From Zoogloea sp021286885 (GTDB taxonomy: Bacteria; Pseudomonadota; Gammaproteobacteria; Burkholderiales; Rhodocyclaceae), in the NCBI RefSeq assembly GCF_041915215.1, contig NZ_JAYSBV010000008.1: DNA of 64,000 bases; one strand, given 5' to 3'. Position numbers and translations under genes: made by a program. This document shows, piece by piece, positions 44,581 through 53,227 of the stretch; the stretch's first letter is position 1; the number at the start of each line of letters is the position of its first letter. Under the pieces are notes generated by a model. That model searched no databases. It was not told the origin of the DNA and saw only the letters and a list, made by a program, of their open reading frames with translations.

Positions 44581-44793
44581 CCCTCACCCCCGGCCCCTCT
44601 CCCTCGGGAGAGGGGTGAACGGACCTCAGCGCGTCAACATCGAGAACCCGCTTCCCCTCTCCCTCGGGAGAGGGGTGAACGACACGGGGCGTTGGTTTGC
44701 AGCCTAAGCCCCTCTGCTTTTGTGGAGAACGGCGCAGGGCGTTGATCTACGGCGTAAGCCCCTCTACCTCAGGGAGAGGGGTTGGGGTGAGGG
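44581..44793. repeat. Repeat A, copy 3 (213 bp, with 60-bp internal expansion)
   Basis: Same ends and internal hairpins as copies 1 and 2. An extra 60 bases follow the first hairpin and include a second CCCCTCTCCCTCGGGAGAGG hairpin, so the element has expanded by partial duplication. Upstream, 44440-44560 repeats the flank seen at 36250-36390. Confidence 0.72.
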
Positions 44794-44942
44794 CGAGCTT
44801 GGGAAAGCGATGGGTGAGGCTCGGTCGGGGAAAAGCAAAGTCCCCAAACTCGTGCGGCCGGGGAAGATCGGGAGAAAGGCAAAACCGCCAGGGCTGAATG
44901 CGTGATTAGATTGCGGGCTGGGTTCAGGGCTCAAAGTGCGTG

Positions 44943-45095
44943 CCCTCACCCCCGGCCCCTCTCCCTTGGGAGAGGGGTGAACGACACGGGGCGTTGGTTT
45001 GCAGCCTAAGCCCCTCTGCTTTCGTGGAGAACGGCGCAGGGCGTTGATCTACGGCGTAAGCCCCTCTACCTCAGGGAGAGGGGTTGGGGTGAGGG
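44943..45095. repeat. Repeat A, copy 4 (153 bp)
   Basis: Same 153-bp element and flanks as the others, in tandem with copy 3 (units begin at 44501 and 44862). Confidence 0.75.
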
Positions 45096-45219
45096 AGCGC
45101 TTGGGAAAGCGGTGGGTGAGGCGTTAACGGGGAAACGCGCAATTTCCCGGCCCAGAGCCGGTGCCCAGTTTACGGCTCGGTGCAGAGCGAACGTCCGAGT
45201 CCGTAAGTGGCGAAGTGTT

Positions 45220-45579
45220 CTACGCGGTGGCTTTGCTGCCGTCGGCAAGGTAGAGCACTTCACCTTCAGCATCCAGCACATGAATGCCGTGTTGGGCGGC
45301 GAGGGTCTTGAGGTCTTCCAAAAGTGCTTCGTCGAATACGCTGAGTTCAAAACACATTTCCAGCACCGGGCCACTGGGTGGGTTGTGTGTGAAGTCTTCA
45401 TGCCATACGCCACCGTTTGATCCGTCTTCAGGCCAGGTTTGCACAAGGGCTGCAAAAAACGAGGCCAGGTGGGCGCTCGGGGCTGCCTGGCTGTCGGTGT
45501 TTTCTTCGACAAACGCGAGGGCTTCCGCTAAATCGGTGACGTGAGGGGCATCAAGGGCAAACAGGATGGCTTCGCTCAT
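45220..45579 (-). CDS. Conserved-looking hypothetical protein
   Basis: Acidic soluble protein of 119 residues (ALAFVEENTDSQAAPSAHLA; WHEDFTHNPPSGPVLEMCFE). No signal peptide or membrane segment. I do not recognise the family. The steady codon usage and upstream spacing to the next gene on the same strand support a real gene. Confidence 0.6.
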   Translation of the reverse strand: MSEAILFALDAPHVTDLAEALAFVEENTDSQAAPSAHLASFFAALVQTWPEDGSNGGVWHEDFTHNPPSGPVLEMCFELSVFDEALLEDLKTLAAQHGIHVLDAEGEVLYLADGSKATA

Positions 45580-45627
45580 GGGGGGGCCTTCTGGGGTTGT
45601 TCTCTGGTGGGTGTATGAGGGCGTCGA

Positions 45628-45933
45628 TCAGTCCGGCTGGGGGCCGTCGTAGCCTTCGACGATGACCAGATCAATGGCCGAGGCTGGGAGCCGAAGCTGG
45701 AGCGCGGCCTGGTATTCGGGGGAGCGCCAGCAATCGAGGGCGGCCTGATAAGACGGAAACTCGACGATGGTGTTGCGGGAGCGGGTGCTGCCTTCAGGCA
45801 CCTCAAAACGCCCGGCCCGGGCCAGAAAGCGGGCGCCGTGATTTTTGAGGGCGATGGCATTGGCGGCGGCGTATGCCTTGAACTGCTCCGGTTCGGTGAT
45901 ATCCACACGGACAATCCAGTAGCCTTTTTGCAT
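45628..45933 (-). CDS. DUF1330 domain protein
   Basis: Protein of 101 residues with the ferredoxin-like DUF1330 pattern: KGYWIVRVDITEPEQFKAYA, FLARAGRFEV, NTIVEFPSYQAALDCWRSPE. AGGAG precedes the ATG at 45931-45933. The family is widespread, without a settled function. Confidence 0.85.
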   Translation of the reverse strand: MQKGYWIVRVDITEPEQFKAYAAANAIALKNHGARFLARAGRFEVPEGSTRSRNTIVEFPSYQAALDCWRSPEYQAALQLRLPASAIDLVIVEGYDGPQPD

Positions 45934-46023
45934 GATGTGTTCTCCTGAAAGGTGAGCGCGCACGTTGGCGGGGGAATTGTGCCGGATGACCCTAGTGTAG
46001 CCCAGCCCCACAGACCGGAAGTG

Positions 46024-46698
46024 CTATTGAGTTGCCATGGAAACGATGCGCTGGAGCAGCGTGCTGGCTTTCTGGAGCAGGGGTGCGGCCATGGGATCTC
46101 GTTGCATGGCGGATAAAGGGCCTTCGCCGAAATACAAGCCGTCCGAGACCAGAAATGAAAGCCGGACGTGGCCCTTTTTTGGGGGCGGACGTCGGGCGCC
46201 ATCCCAGGGGCCGATGTTTTTGAGGATGGTGCTTGCGCTATCCAGAAGATCCTGAATCTGGGCCTGCAGTTCTGGCTTTTTTTCCAGGATCAGGGTCTTG
46301 CCCGATTGGTTGATGTAGCGGGCGCTGCCGTCGGTGTATACGGCCAGGGTGTCGAGCCCTTTTCCGAGTCCGATTTCTATGATTACGCCGAGCAGGGTGC
46401 TTGGGAGGGAAATATCTTCTTGCTCACGCAGCCGGGAATAGGCCAGAAAGCGCACCCGGCTTTCCTGAGTGGCATCGGTTGCAAGTTGATAAAGGGCGCG
46501 GGGCTTGGGATGCTCTGCAAAAAGCACACTTTGCCAAGGGGCGGCAGGACTGCCCGGTGGGGGCTTGAAAGACTGGGGGATGTCGCAAAAAATCAGGTTG
46601 TAGATGGCGTTGATGGAGGCATCGGGATAGGGCGAATAGGGTGGTTGTGTCGGAGTTGAACTGCCCGACAACAGGGATGAGAGGATTTTGCCAAGCAT
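46024..46698 (-). CDS. Conserved hypothetical protein (betaproteobacterial type)
   Basis: Protein of 224 residues without signal peptide or membrane helices. The segments YPDASINAIYNLIFCD, GLDTLAVYTDGSARYINQSG and RLSFLVSDGLYFGEGPLSAM look like a family I have seen in betaproteobacteria, but I know no function for it. The C-terminal half is the most conserved in style. Confidence 0.7.
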   Translation of the reverse strand: MLGKILSSLLSGSSTPTQPPYSPYPDASINAIYNLIFCDIPQSFKPPPGSPAAPWQSVLFAEHPKPRALYQLATDATQESRVRFLAYSRLREQEDISLPSTLLGVIIEIGLGKGLDTLAVYTDGSARYINQSGKTLILEKKPELQAQIQDLLDSASTILKNIGPWDGARRPPPKKGHVRLSFLVSDGLYFGEGPLSAMQRDPMAAPLLQKASTLLQRIVSMATQ

Positions 46699-47146
46699 GG
46701 GGGGCCTCCGCTAATGTTGTACTGGAGGGGCGTGTGTATGGAATGAGGAGATTTATATTCCATTGTGCTTGGATGGGGCGTCAACCGGATTTTGGGTGCC
46801 GGTTTTGAGATGCATTCAATTGAGTTTCTTGCGGATGTATGCATTTGGGTAGCCCCGGACAGGCTCCGGGGCTGAATTCAGGGCTGAAAGTGCGTGCCCT
46901 CACCCCCGGCCCCTCTCCCTAGGGAGAGAGGTGAACGACACGGGGCGTTGGTTTGCAGCCTAAGCCCCTCTGCTTTCGTGGAGAACGGTGCTGGGCGTTG
47001 ATCTACGACGTAAGCCCCTCTACCTCTGGGAGAGGGGTTGGGGTGAGGGCGAGCTTGGGAAAGCGGTGGGTGAGGTGTGGGAAAACCCAAGCCCCCCAAG
47101 CCCGGGAAAGCCCAGAATTGCGCCTCCCCCAAAAAATAGAAACCCC
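46699..47146. other. Intergenic region containing repeat A copy 5
   Basis: Between a hypothetical gene and hpt there is no credible coding frame. The only recognisable content is repeat A copy 5 (46897-47049). Confidence 0.6.
46897..47049. repeat. Repeat A, copy 5 (153 bp)
   Basis: Fifth copy of the inverted-repeat element. The first hairpin is slightly decayed (CCCTAGGGAGAGAGG). Confidence 0.72.
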
Positions 47147-47704
47147 TTACAGCCCCTTTACCGCGTAAATCCCATCCGTATTGCGCCAATACCCTTTGTA
47201 ATCCATCCCGCAGCCAAATAGAAAACGGTCTTCCACGTCCAGCCCGCTGAAATCGGCGCGCATGCCCGGGTAGGCTTTGCGGTCGTGGGATTTGTGGACG
47301 AGTACGGCGGTCAGCACTTCGCGGGCGCCTTCGGATTTGAGGTGTTCGATGATGGCGGCGAGGGTGTGGCCTTCGTCGAGGATGTCGTCGAGGATCAGCA
47401 CGCTGCGGCCGCGCAGGTCTTGGGTGGGGCGTACGCGCCAGTCGAGCAGGGTGCCGGTGGTGCGGTGGCCGTAGCGGGTGGCGTGCAGGTAGGCGGTTTC
47501 GAGGGGAAACGCGAGGCGGGGCAGCAGGCGGCCAGCGAAGATCAGGCCGCCGTTCATCACCGTGTATACAAGCGGATTGCTGTCGCCCAGGCGGGCGGTG
47601 ATCTGTTGGGCCAGGGTGTCGAGGGCTGTTTCAACCTGTTGGGCGCTGCACAGGCAATCGGCTTCGGCGCGGATGCGGCGGATTTCGTCGAGATCGACGC
47701 TCAT
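47147..47704 (-). CDS. hpt: Hypoxanthine-guanine phosphoribosyltransferase
   Basis: Purine salvage enzyme of 185 residues. The PRPP-binding motif is VLILDDILDEGHTL near residue 100, preceded by the MNGGLIFAGRLLPRL region. GGAG lies seven bases before the ATG at 47702-47704. The length fits the family. A TGTATACA lies in the coding sequence at 47563. Confidence 0.9.
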   Translation of the reverse strand: MSVDLDEIRRIRAEADCLCSAQQVETALDTLAQQITARLGDSNPLVYTVMNGGLIFAGRLLPRLAFPLETAYLHATRYGHRTTGTLLDWRVRPTQDLRGRSVLILDDILDEGHTLAAIIEHLKSEGAREVLTAVLVHKSHDRKAYPGMRADFSGLDVEDRFLFGCGMDYKGYWRNTDGIYAVKGL

Positions 47705-47760
47705 GAAAAAACTCCGGGTAAAAGGCGGTGGCGGTGATGGTGGCGGATTGCCACCGTGCG

Positions 47761-48042
47761 TCACAGCAGTTTACGCAGCCGGACGAAGAGCTGCCAGCCA
47801 CCCCAGGCGCGGCGGGCCCAGCGCAGGGCGGTGCGGGGGCGGGTGACGAGCAGGAAGCTGGCGGCGCCTGCCACCAGGGCTGGGTGGCGGCGTAGCCACA
47901 GGACGCCATCCTGGACTTGGTTGATGCCGGTAAACACGGGCTGGAGCCGGCCCAGGCGGCGGGCCAGATCATCGCGCTGGGTGGCGGCGCGAAACTGGAG
48001 GCGCTGCTTGCGCAGGGCGAGTTCGACCAGTTCGGGGCTCAT
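47761..48042 (-). CDS. YqjK-like protein
   Basis: Basic protein of about 93 residues (LRKQRLQFRAATQRDDLARR near the N-terminus, one hydrophobic stretch AGAASFLLV). It is the third gene of a yqjD-yqjE-yqjK-like set on the minus strand. Function unknown. The start is uncertain (48042 or 48048). Confidence 0.7.
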   Translation of the reverse strand: MSPELVELALRKQRLQFRAATQRDDLARRLGRLQPVFTGINQVQDGVLWLRRHPALVAGAASFLLVTRPRTALRWARRAWGGWQLFVRLRKLL

Positions 48043-48058
48043 GTGCATGGAGTCAGGT

Positions 48059-48436
48059 TCAGGGCTGGAGCCGATCCCGGTCTTGCTGGAGTTCGGCCAG
48101 GCTGGCGTGGAACAGGCGGGAGCCCTGGCGGATGCGGGCGGCGGCGCGGGTGGCGGCAAACAGGCCGGCCCCCAGCAGCAGGGCGGCGGCGAGGCCCAGG
48201 CCGAGCAGGCGGTGGCTGTCCCACAGGGCGAGGCCGAGCATCAGCACCAGTAGCAGCACGCCAAAACCGATGAACAGGGCGGCGAGGACGGTGTTGAACA
48301 AAAAGCCGGCGGCCCGGATTTTTTCTTCCTGGAGTTCGACGGCGAAGAGTTCGAGGCGGGTCTGGAGGGTGGCCAGCCCGCTGTCGGCGAGCCCCCGCAG
48401 GGACTCGCCCAGACGCGGCGGGGGTGCGTCGCTCAT
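48059..48436 (-). CDS. YqjE-like phage-holin-family membrane protein
   Basis: Protein of 125 residues with two hydrophobic helices (about 48-95) framed by amphipathic segments (LATLQTRLELFAVELQEEKI), matching the YqjE/DUF1469 putative holin superfamily. It lies between the YqjD-like and YqjK-like genes. Confidence 0.82.
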   Translation of the reverse strand: MSDAPPPRLGESLRGLADSGLATLQTRLELFAVELQEEKIRAAGFLFNTVLAALFIGFGVLLLVLMLGLALWDSHRLLGLGLAAALLLGAGLFAATRAAARIRQGSRLFHASLAELQQDRDRLQP

Positions 48437-48452
48437 GGTGCGGGCGGGCGGC

Positions 48453-48761
48453 TTAGCGCCGGTTGAGCAGCAGGCCGAGCAGGAAGCCGGCACCAGCGGC
48501 AACGCCGACTGCCTTCCAGGGGTTTTCGTGGACGTATTCGTCGGTGGCGCGGGCGGCGGCCTTGGTCTTTTCGACCACGGCGGCTTCGAGCTCCTGGAGC
48601 TTCACCTTGGCGCCGGCCAGCTTTTCGCGCAGGCGGGCGCGCACTTCGACGGCCTTGTCGCCGGTTTGGTCGGCGGTGAGGCGGAGCAGTTCTTCGGTAT
48701 CGGCCACAACGGCCTTGAAGTCGGAGACAAGCTTTTCGTTGGTGGTATTCAGGTCGCTCAT
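48453..48761 (-). CDS. ElaB/YqjD-family (DUF883) inner membrane protein
   Basis: Protein of 102 residues with a long helical region and a C-terminal glycine-rich membrane anchor (AVGVAAGAGFLLGLLLNRR). E. coli relatives anchor at the membrane and bind ribosomes in stationary phase. The ATG at 48759-48761 is preceded by AGGAGAA. Confidence 0.88.
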   Translation of the reverse strand: MSDLNTTNEKLVSDFKAVVADTEELLRLTADQTGDKAVEVRARLREKLAGAKVKLQELEAAVVEKTKAAARATDEYVHENPWKAVGVAAGAGFLLGLLLNRR

Positions 48762-48870
48762 GGGGTTCTCCTGGTGCTGGACGGCTACGGGAAGGCGAAA
48801 GCCTGGGTTGGGTGATGTGCGGGGCGCAGGGCGGGGGCCGCGTCTGTGCTCCAAGTCCGACTTGAGGCTA

Positions 48871-48908
48871 GTCCCATTTGTTCCGCATGGCAACGGAACA
48901 AATGGGAC
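48871..48908. other. Perfect 15-bp inverted repeat between the RND pump and yqjD
   Basis: GTCCCATTTGTTCCG (48871-48885) and its exact reverse complement (48894-48908) are separated by 8 bases, starting a few bases after the pump stop codon. No T-run follows, so it is not a standard terminator; it may be an RNA hairpin or protein site. Confidence 0.7.
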
Positions 48909-48915
48909 GGGGCCT

Positions 48916-51900
48916 TTAATTGCGCGGGCTGTTGCTTTCGGGCAACGGCTGGCGGCGCAGACGGGCGTTGAGGCGGGCGAGCAGGGCTTCGGCATCGTCC
49001 ACGTAGGTGTAGACCGCCGGTACCACCAGCAGGCTGAGCAGGGTGGAGGTGATGAGGCCGCCGATCACCGCAATCGCCATGGGGGAGCGGAAGCTCGGGT
49101 CGGCGCCCATGCCCAGCGCAATGGGGAGCATCCCGGCGCCCATGGCGAGGGAGGTCATCACGATGGGGCGGGCGCGTTTGTGGCAGGCATCCACCAGCGC
49201 ATCAAAGCGCGAGAGGGGCGGGCCGTTGCGTCCGTGACGGGCTTCGATGGCGTATTCCACCAGCAGGATGGAGTTTTTGGTGACGATGCCCATGAGCATC
49301 AAAAGCCCGATCAGGGAGGGCATGGAGAAGCTCTTGTGGGTGACGAGCAGGGCCACGAAGGCGCCCCCAATGGCGAGCGGCAGGGCGGCCAGGATGGTGC
49401 CGGGCTGGGTGAAGCTGCCAAACAGCAGCACCAGCACCATGTAGATGCACAGCACGCCGATGCCCATGGCGAGGCCGAAGCTGCCGAACAGTTCCTGCAT
49501 CATTTCGGCATCGCCCGAGTCGGCCATGCGCACGCCGGGGGGCAGGTCGCGCAGGGCGGGCAGGGCCAGGGCTTCGTTGTAGACCTCGCCCAGTTCCCGT
49601 TCGCCCAGCTCCACTTCCAGGATCACGTCGCGGCTGCGATCCATCCGGTTAACCTGGGCGGGGCCGCTGTCCATGCTGATGCGGGCCACGTTGGCCAGCT
49701 CCACCGGGCCCTTGGTGCCGGGTACGGTGAGGCGGCCGAGGGCGTCCAGGTCGGCCCGGTAGCTGTCGGGCAGGCGCACCCGGATGGGCACTTGGCGGCG
49801 TTCCAGGTTGAGCTTGGCGAGGCCCACGTCGTAATCCCCGGCGGTGGCGATGCGCACCGTGTCGCCAATGGCTTCGGCGGTGACGCCCAGATCGGCGGCC
49901 CGGGCAAAATCCGGGCGGATAGCGATTTCGGGGCGCACCAGGCTGGCACTGGAGGTCACGTTACCCACCCCGCGCAGGGTGCGCAGATCCCGGGCGGCAG
50001 CCTGGGCGGCCTGGGCCAGGGCGACGGGGTCATCGCTCTTGAGCACCAGCATCATCTTGACTCCGCTATCGGCCGGGCCCACGGTGATGCGCATGCCGGG
50101 CAGTTGGCCGAGGCGCTCGCGCAGCCCCACTTCCAGGCTTTGCTGGCTCATGGGGCGTTCGGTGCGGTGGCTCAGGGTGACGGTGAGCACCGCCCGGCGG
50201 ACTTCGGCGGCCACGCCGGGGTTGAAGCCATCCCCGGCGGCGCCTCCGCCCACGGAGCTGTAGACGGTCTTGATGTCTGCCAGGTCGGCAATGGCAAGGC
50301 GGGCCTGTTCGGCAGCGGCCAGGGTTTCCTTCAGGGTGCTGCCCGGTGGGAGTTCGACGTTCACCAGGGTCTGGGCCCGGTCTGCCGGGGGCACGAAGCC
50401 GGTGGGCAGCAGGGGGATCAGCATGATGGAGCCCACAAAGAAGCCCACCGAGCCGAGCAGGGTGATGAGCCGGTGGCGCAGGCACCACTGCATGGCCCGC
50501 ATGTAGGCGCGCATCATGCGCCCTTCGGGCACCTGGTCGGTGCCGTGGGGCTTGAGGAAGTAGGCGGCCATCATGGGGGTGATGAGGCGTGCCACCACCA
50601 GCGAGGCGATGATGGCGAGCACCGCCGTCCAGCCAAACTGCTTGAAGAACTTGCCCGGAATCCCGGCCATGAAGGCGGTGGGCAGAAACACCGCCACCAG
50701 CGCGAAGGTGGTGGCGATCACCGCCATGCCGATTTCGTCGGCAGCTTCCAGGGCGGCCTGGAAGGGGGTTTTGCCCATGCGCAGGTGGCGTGCGATGTTT
50801 TCGATTTCGACAATCGCGTCATCCACCAGAATCCCCACCACCAGGGCCAGGGAGAGCAGGGTGACGGTGTTGAGGGTGAAGCCGAACCAGTACATCCCGA
50901 GGAAGGTGGGGATCACCGACAGGGGCAGGGCCACCGCCGAGATCAGGGTGGCGCGCCAGTCCCGCAGGAACCACCACACCACCAGCACCGCCAGCACCGC
51001 CCCTTCGTAGAGCAGGTGCATGGAGCCATCAAAGTTTTCCTGCACTGGCGGGATGTTGTTGTAGGCCTGGACGATGTGCACTTCCGGGTGTTCGGCCTGG
51101 AGGGCGGCGATGGTTTTCTGGACGCCCGCATCAACGGTGATTTCGCTGGCGCCCCGGGTGCGGGAGACTTCAAAGCCGATCACCGGCTTGCCGTCCAGCA
51201 GGGCCAGGGCGCGGGGTTCGGCCACCGTGTCGGTGATGGTGGCGATGTCGCCCAGGCGGATGTGGCGGCCATCCGGCAGGGGGATGTCCACCGCCGCCAA
51301 GTCTGCGGCCCGGGCCACGGTGGACAGCGTGCGCACGGCTTGTTCGCCGCCGCCCACGTCGCCGCGCCCGCCGGGGGCTTCGAGCTGGGCCTTGCGCAGC
51401 TGGCGTGAGACATCGGCGGCGGTGGCGCGCAGCCCGGCCATTTTGTCGGGGTTGAGCTCGATGCGCACTTCGCGGGTCACGCCGCCGGTGCGCTTGATGG
51501 CGCCCACGCCCTTGATGGCGAGCAGGCGGCGGGTGATGGTGTCATCCACCAGCCAGCTGAGGGCTTCGGCATCCAGGCGGTCGGAGCTGATCGCCCAGGC
51601 GCCCAGGGGCCGGCCGGCGGTGGTGATCTTGGCGACCACGGGCTCGCGCACGTCGGCGGGCAGGTCGGAGCGGACCCGGCTCACGGCGGCGCGGACTTCG
51701 GTTTCGGCCTCGTTGGCGTTCTTTTCCAGCTCGAACTCGATGGAAATCTGCACCTCCCCATCCAGGATGGTGGTGTACAGCTTCTTGATCTGGGCGAGGG
51801 TGGCGATGCTGTTTTCCAGCTTGCGCGCCACCTCGGTTTCGAGGGTGCCGGGGGCGGCGCCGGGCAGGCTGGCGCTTACCGTGACCACCGGCAGCTCGAT

Positions 51901-52017
51901 GTCGGGAAAGTCCTGCACCCCCGAGGATTTAAAGGCCAGCAGCCCGGCCAGGCTGAGCAGGATGAACAGCAGAATGGCCGGGATGGGGTTGCGGATGGAG
52001 AGGGCGGAAAAGTTCAT
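48916..52017 (-). CDS. RND efflux pump inner membrane permease (AcrB/HAE1-type)
   Basis: Proton-driven RND permease of 1033 residues with two large periplasmic loops and twelve helices. The proton relay aspartates lie in LVVGILVDDAIVEIENI (TM4). The N-terminus NFSALSIRNPIPAILLFILL is typical of the family. It is the third structural gene of a TetR-OMF-MFP-RND operon, so a complete tripartite pump is encoded. The substrate is unknown. Confidence 0.95.
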   Translation of the reverse strand: MNFSALSIRNPIPAILLFILLSLAGLLAFKSSGVQDFPDIELPVVTVSASLPGAAPGTLETEVARKLENSIATLAQIKKLYTTILDGEVQISIEFELEKNANEAETEVRAAVSRVRSDLPADVREPVVAKITTAGRPLGAWAISSDRLDAEALSWLVDDTITRRLLAIKGVGAIKRTGGVTREVRIELNPDKMAGLRATAADVSRQLRKAQLEAPGGRGDVGGGEQAVRTLSTVARAADLAAVDIPLPDGRHIRLGDIATITDTVAEPRALALLDGKPVIGFEVSRTRGASEITVDAGVQKTIAALQAEHPEVHIVQAYNNIPPVQENFDGSMHLLYEGAVLAVLVVWWFLRDWRATLISAVALPLSVIPTFLGMYWFGFTLNTVTLLSLALVVGILVDDAIVEIENIARHLRMGKTPFQAALEAADEIGMAVIATTFALVAVFLPTAFMAGIPGKFFKQFGWTAVLAIIASLVVARLITPMMAAYFLKPHGTDQVPEGRMMRAYMRAMQWCLRHRLITLLGSVGFFVGSIMLIPLLPTGFVPPADRAQTLVNVELPPGSTLKETLAAAEQARLAIADLADIKTVYSSVGGGAAGDGFNPGVAAEVRRAVLTVTLSHRTERPMSQQSLEVGLRERLGQLPGMRITVGPADSGVKMMLVLKSDDPVALAQAAQAAARDLRTLRGVGNVTSSASLVRPEIAIRPDFARAADLGVTAEAIGDTVRIATAGDYDVGLAKLNLERRQVPIRVRLPDSYRADLDALGRLTVPGTKGPVELANVARISMDSGPAQVNRMDRSRDVILEVELGERELGEVYNEALALPALRDLPPGVRMADSGDAEMMQELFGSFGLAMGIGVLCIYMVLVLLFGSFTQPGTILAALPLAIGGAFVALLVTHKSFSMPSLIGLLMLMGIVTKNSILLVEYAIEARHGRNGPPLSRFDALVDACHKRARPIVMTSLAMGAGMLPIALGMGADPSFRSPMAIAVIGGLITSTLLSLLVVPAVYTYVDDAEALLARLNARLRRQPLPESNSPRN

Positions 52018-52033
52018 GGGGCGTTCATCCGTC

Positions 52034-53227
52034 TCACTTGGCGGGGGTGGCCGGGGCGGCGGCGGGGGCGATGCGCACCAGATCCCCGTCGTTCAGGAAA
52101 CCGGCACCGCTCGCCACCACCTCGGTGCCGGCGGGCAGGCCGCTGCGCACTTCCACCCAGTCCTGGTCCCGGCGGCCCACTTCGATGCGCAGCTGGCGTA
52201 CGTGCAGATCAGTACCGAGCGCAAATACGTAGCTGAAGCCGTCGCGCATGGCCACCGCCTGGCGCGGGAGGGTGAGGGCGGGCCCGCTGCCGAGTTGAAA
52301 CTCGCCCCGGGCGTACATGCCGGCCTTGAAGGGGGCGTTGCTGCCCTGGGTGGCATCGGCGGGCAGATCCACGTACACGGTGCCGTTGCGGGTCTGGGGA
52401 TCGACGGCGGGGCTCTGGGTGCGCACCGTGGCCTTGATCTGGCGACCCCCGGGGGCGGTGATCTGCACCGTCTGGCCAGCGTGGATGCGATCCAGTTCGG
52501 CGGAAGGCACTTCGGCGCGCCATTCCAGGCGCTGTTGGCGGATCAGGCGGAACAGCTCCTGGCCGATGGGCACCACCGCGCCCACGCTGGCGTTGGCGGC
52601 GCGCAAGGAGATGATGCCATCGTCGCTGGCCAGCACCCGGGTGTGGCGCAGGCGTAGCTCGGCACTTTGCAGGCTGGCCCGGGCGGCGGCCACCCGGGCC
52701 TGGGCGGTGGCTTCGGCGGTGAGGTATTGGCTGATCTGCTGGGCGCTCAGGGCGCTGCTGGCGCTGGCCTGGCGGGCCCGCTCGGCATTGGCGTGGGCAT
52801 CGGTGAAGGCGGCTTCGGCCTCGGCGAGGCTGGCGGCGGCCTGGGCCTGGGCGGCGCGGGGCTGTTCGCTGTCCAGCTCGGCCAGCAATTGGCCGCGCTT
52901 GACCGGGCTGCCCACGTTCACGTGGATCGCGCTGATGCGCAGATCACCCGCTTCGGCGCCGATGCTGGCTTCCTGCCAGGCGGCCACGTTGCCGTTGGCG
53001 CCAAAGCTGCGTTCGATGTTGCGCTCGCTGGCGCGCACGGTGGTGACCACCAGGGCCGGTTTGGCGGGGGCGGCGCTGGCTGCGCCGGCGGGGGCGGCGG
53101 AGGCCGTTTTGGGGGCTTCGGCCTGTTCTCCGGAGGAGCAGGCCGCGAGCAGGGCGGCGGCCAGCAGGCTCAGGCTGGCGTGGGGCAGGGATAGAGATTG
53201 GTACAGGGGGAGGGGGCGGCGGCTCAT
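52034..53227 (-). CDS. RND periplasmic adaptor (membrane fusion protein), lipoprotein
   Basis: Adaptor of 397 residues with a lipobox at Cys30 (ALLAACSSG), an alpha-helical hairpin rich in Ala/Gln (about 115-185), a lipoyl-like domain and a beta-barrel domain. It links the permease and the outer membrane channel. It overlaps the OMF gene by four bases and precedes the permease by 16 bases. Confidence 0.93.
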   Translation of the reverse strand: MSRRPLPLYQSLSLPHASLSLLAAALLAACSSGEQAEAPKTASAAPAGAASAAPAKPALVVTTVRASERNIERSFGANGNVAAWQEASIGAEAGDLRISAIHVNVGSPVKRGQLLAELDSEQPRAAQAQAAASLAEAEAAFTDAHANAERARQASASSALSAQQISQYLTAEATAQARVAAARASLQSAELRLRHTRVLASDDGIISLRAANASVGAVVPIGQELFRLIRQQRLEWRAEVPSAELDRIHAGQTVQITAPGGRQIKATVRTQSPAVDPQTRNGTVYVDLPADATQGSNAPFKAGMYARGEFQLGSGPALTLPRQAVAMRDGFSYVFALGTDLHVRQLRIEVGRRDQDWVEVRSGLPAGTEVVASGAGFLNDGDLVRIAPAAAPATPAK

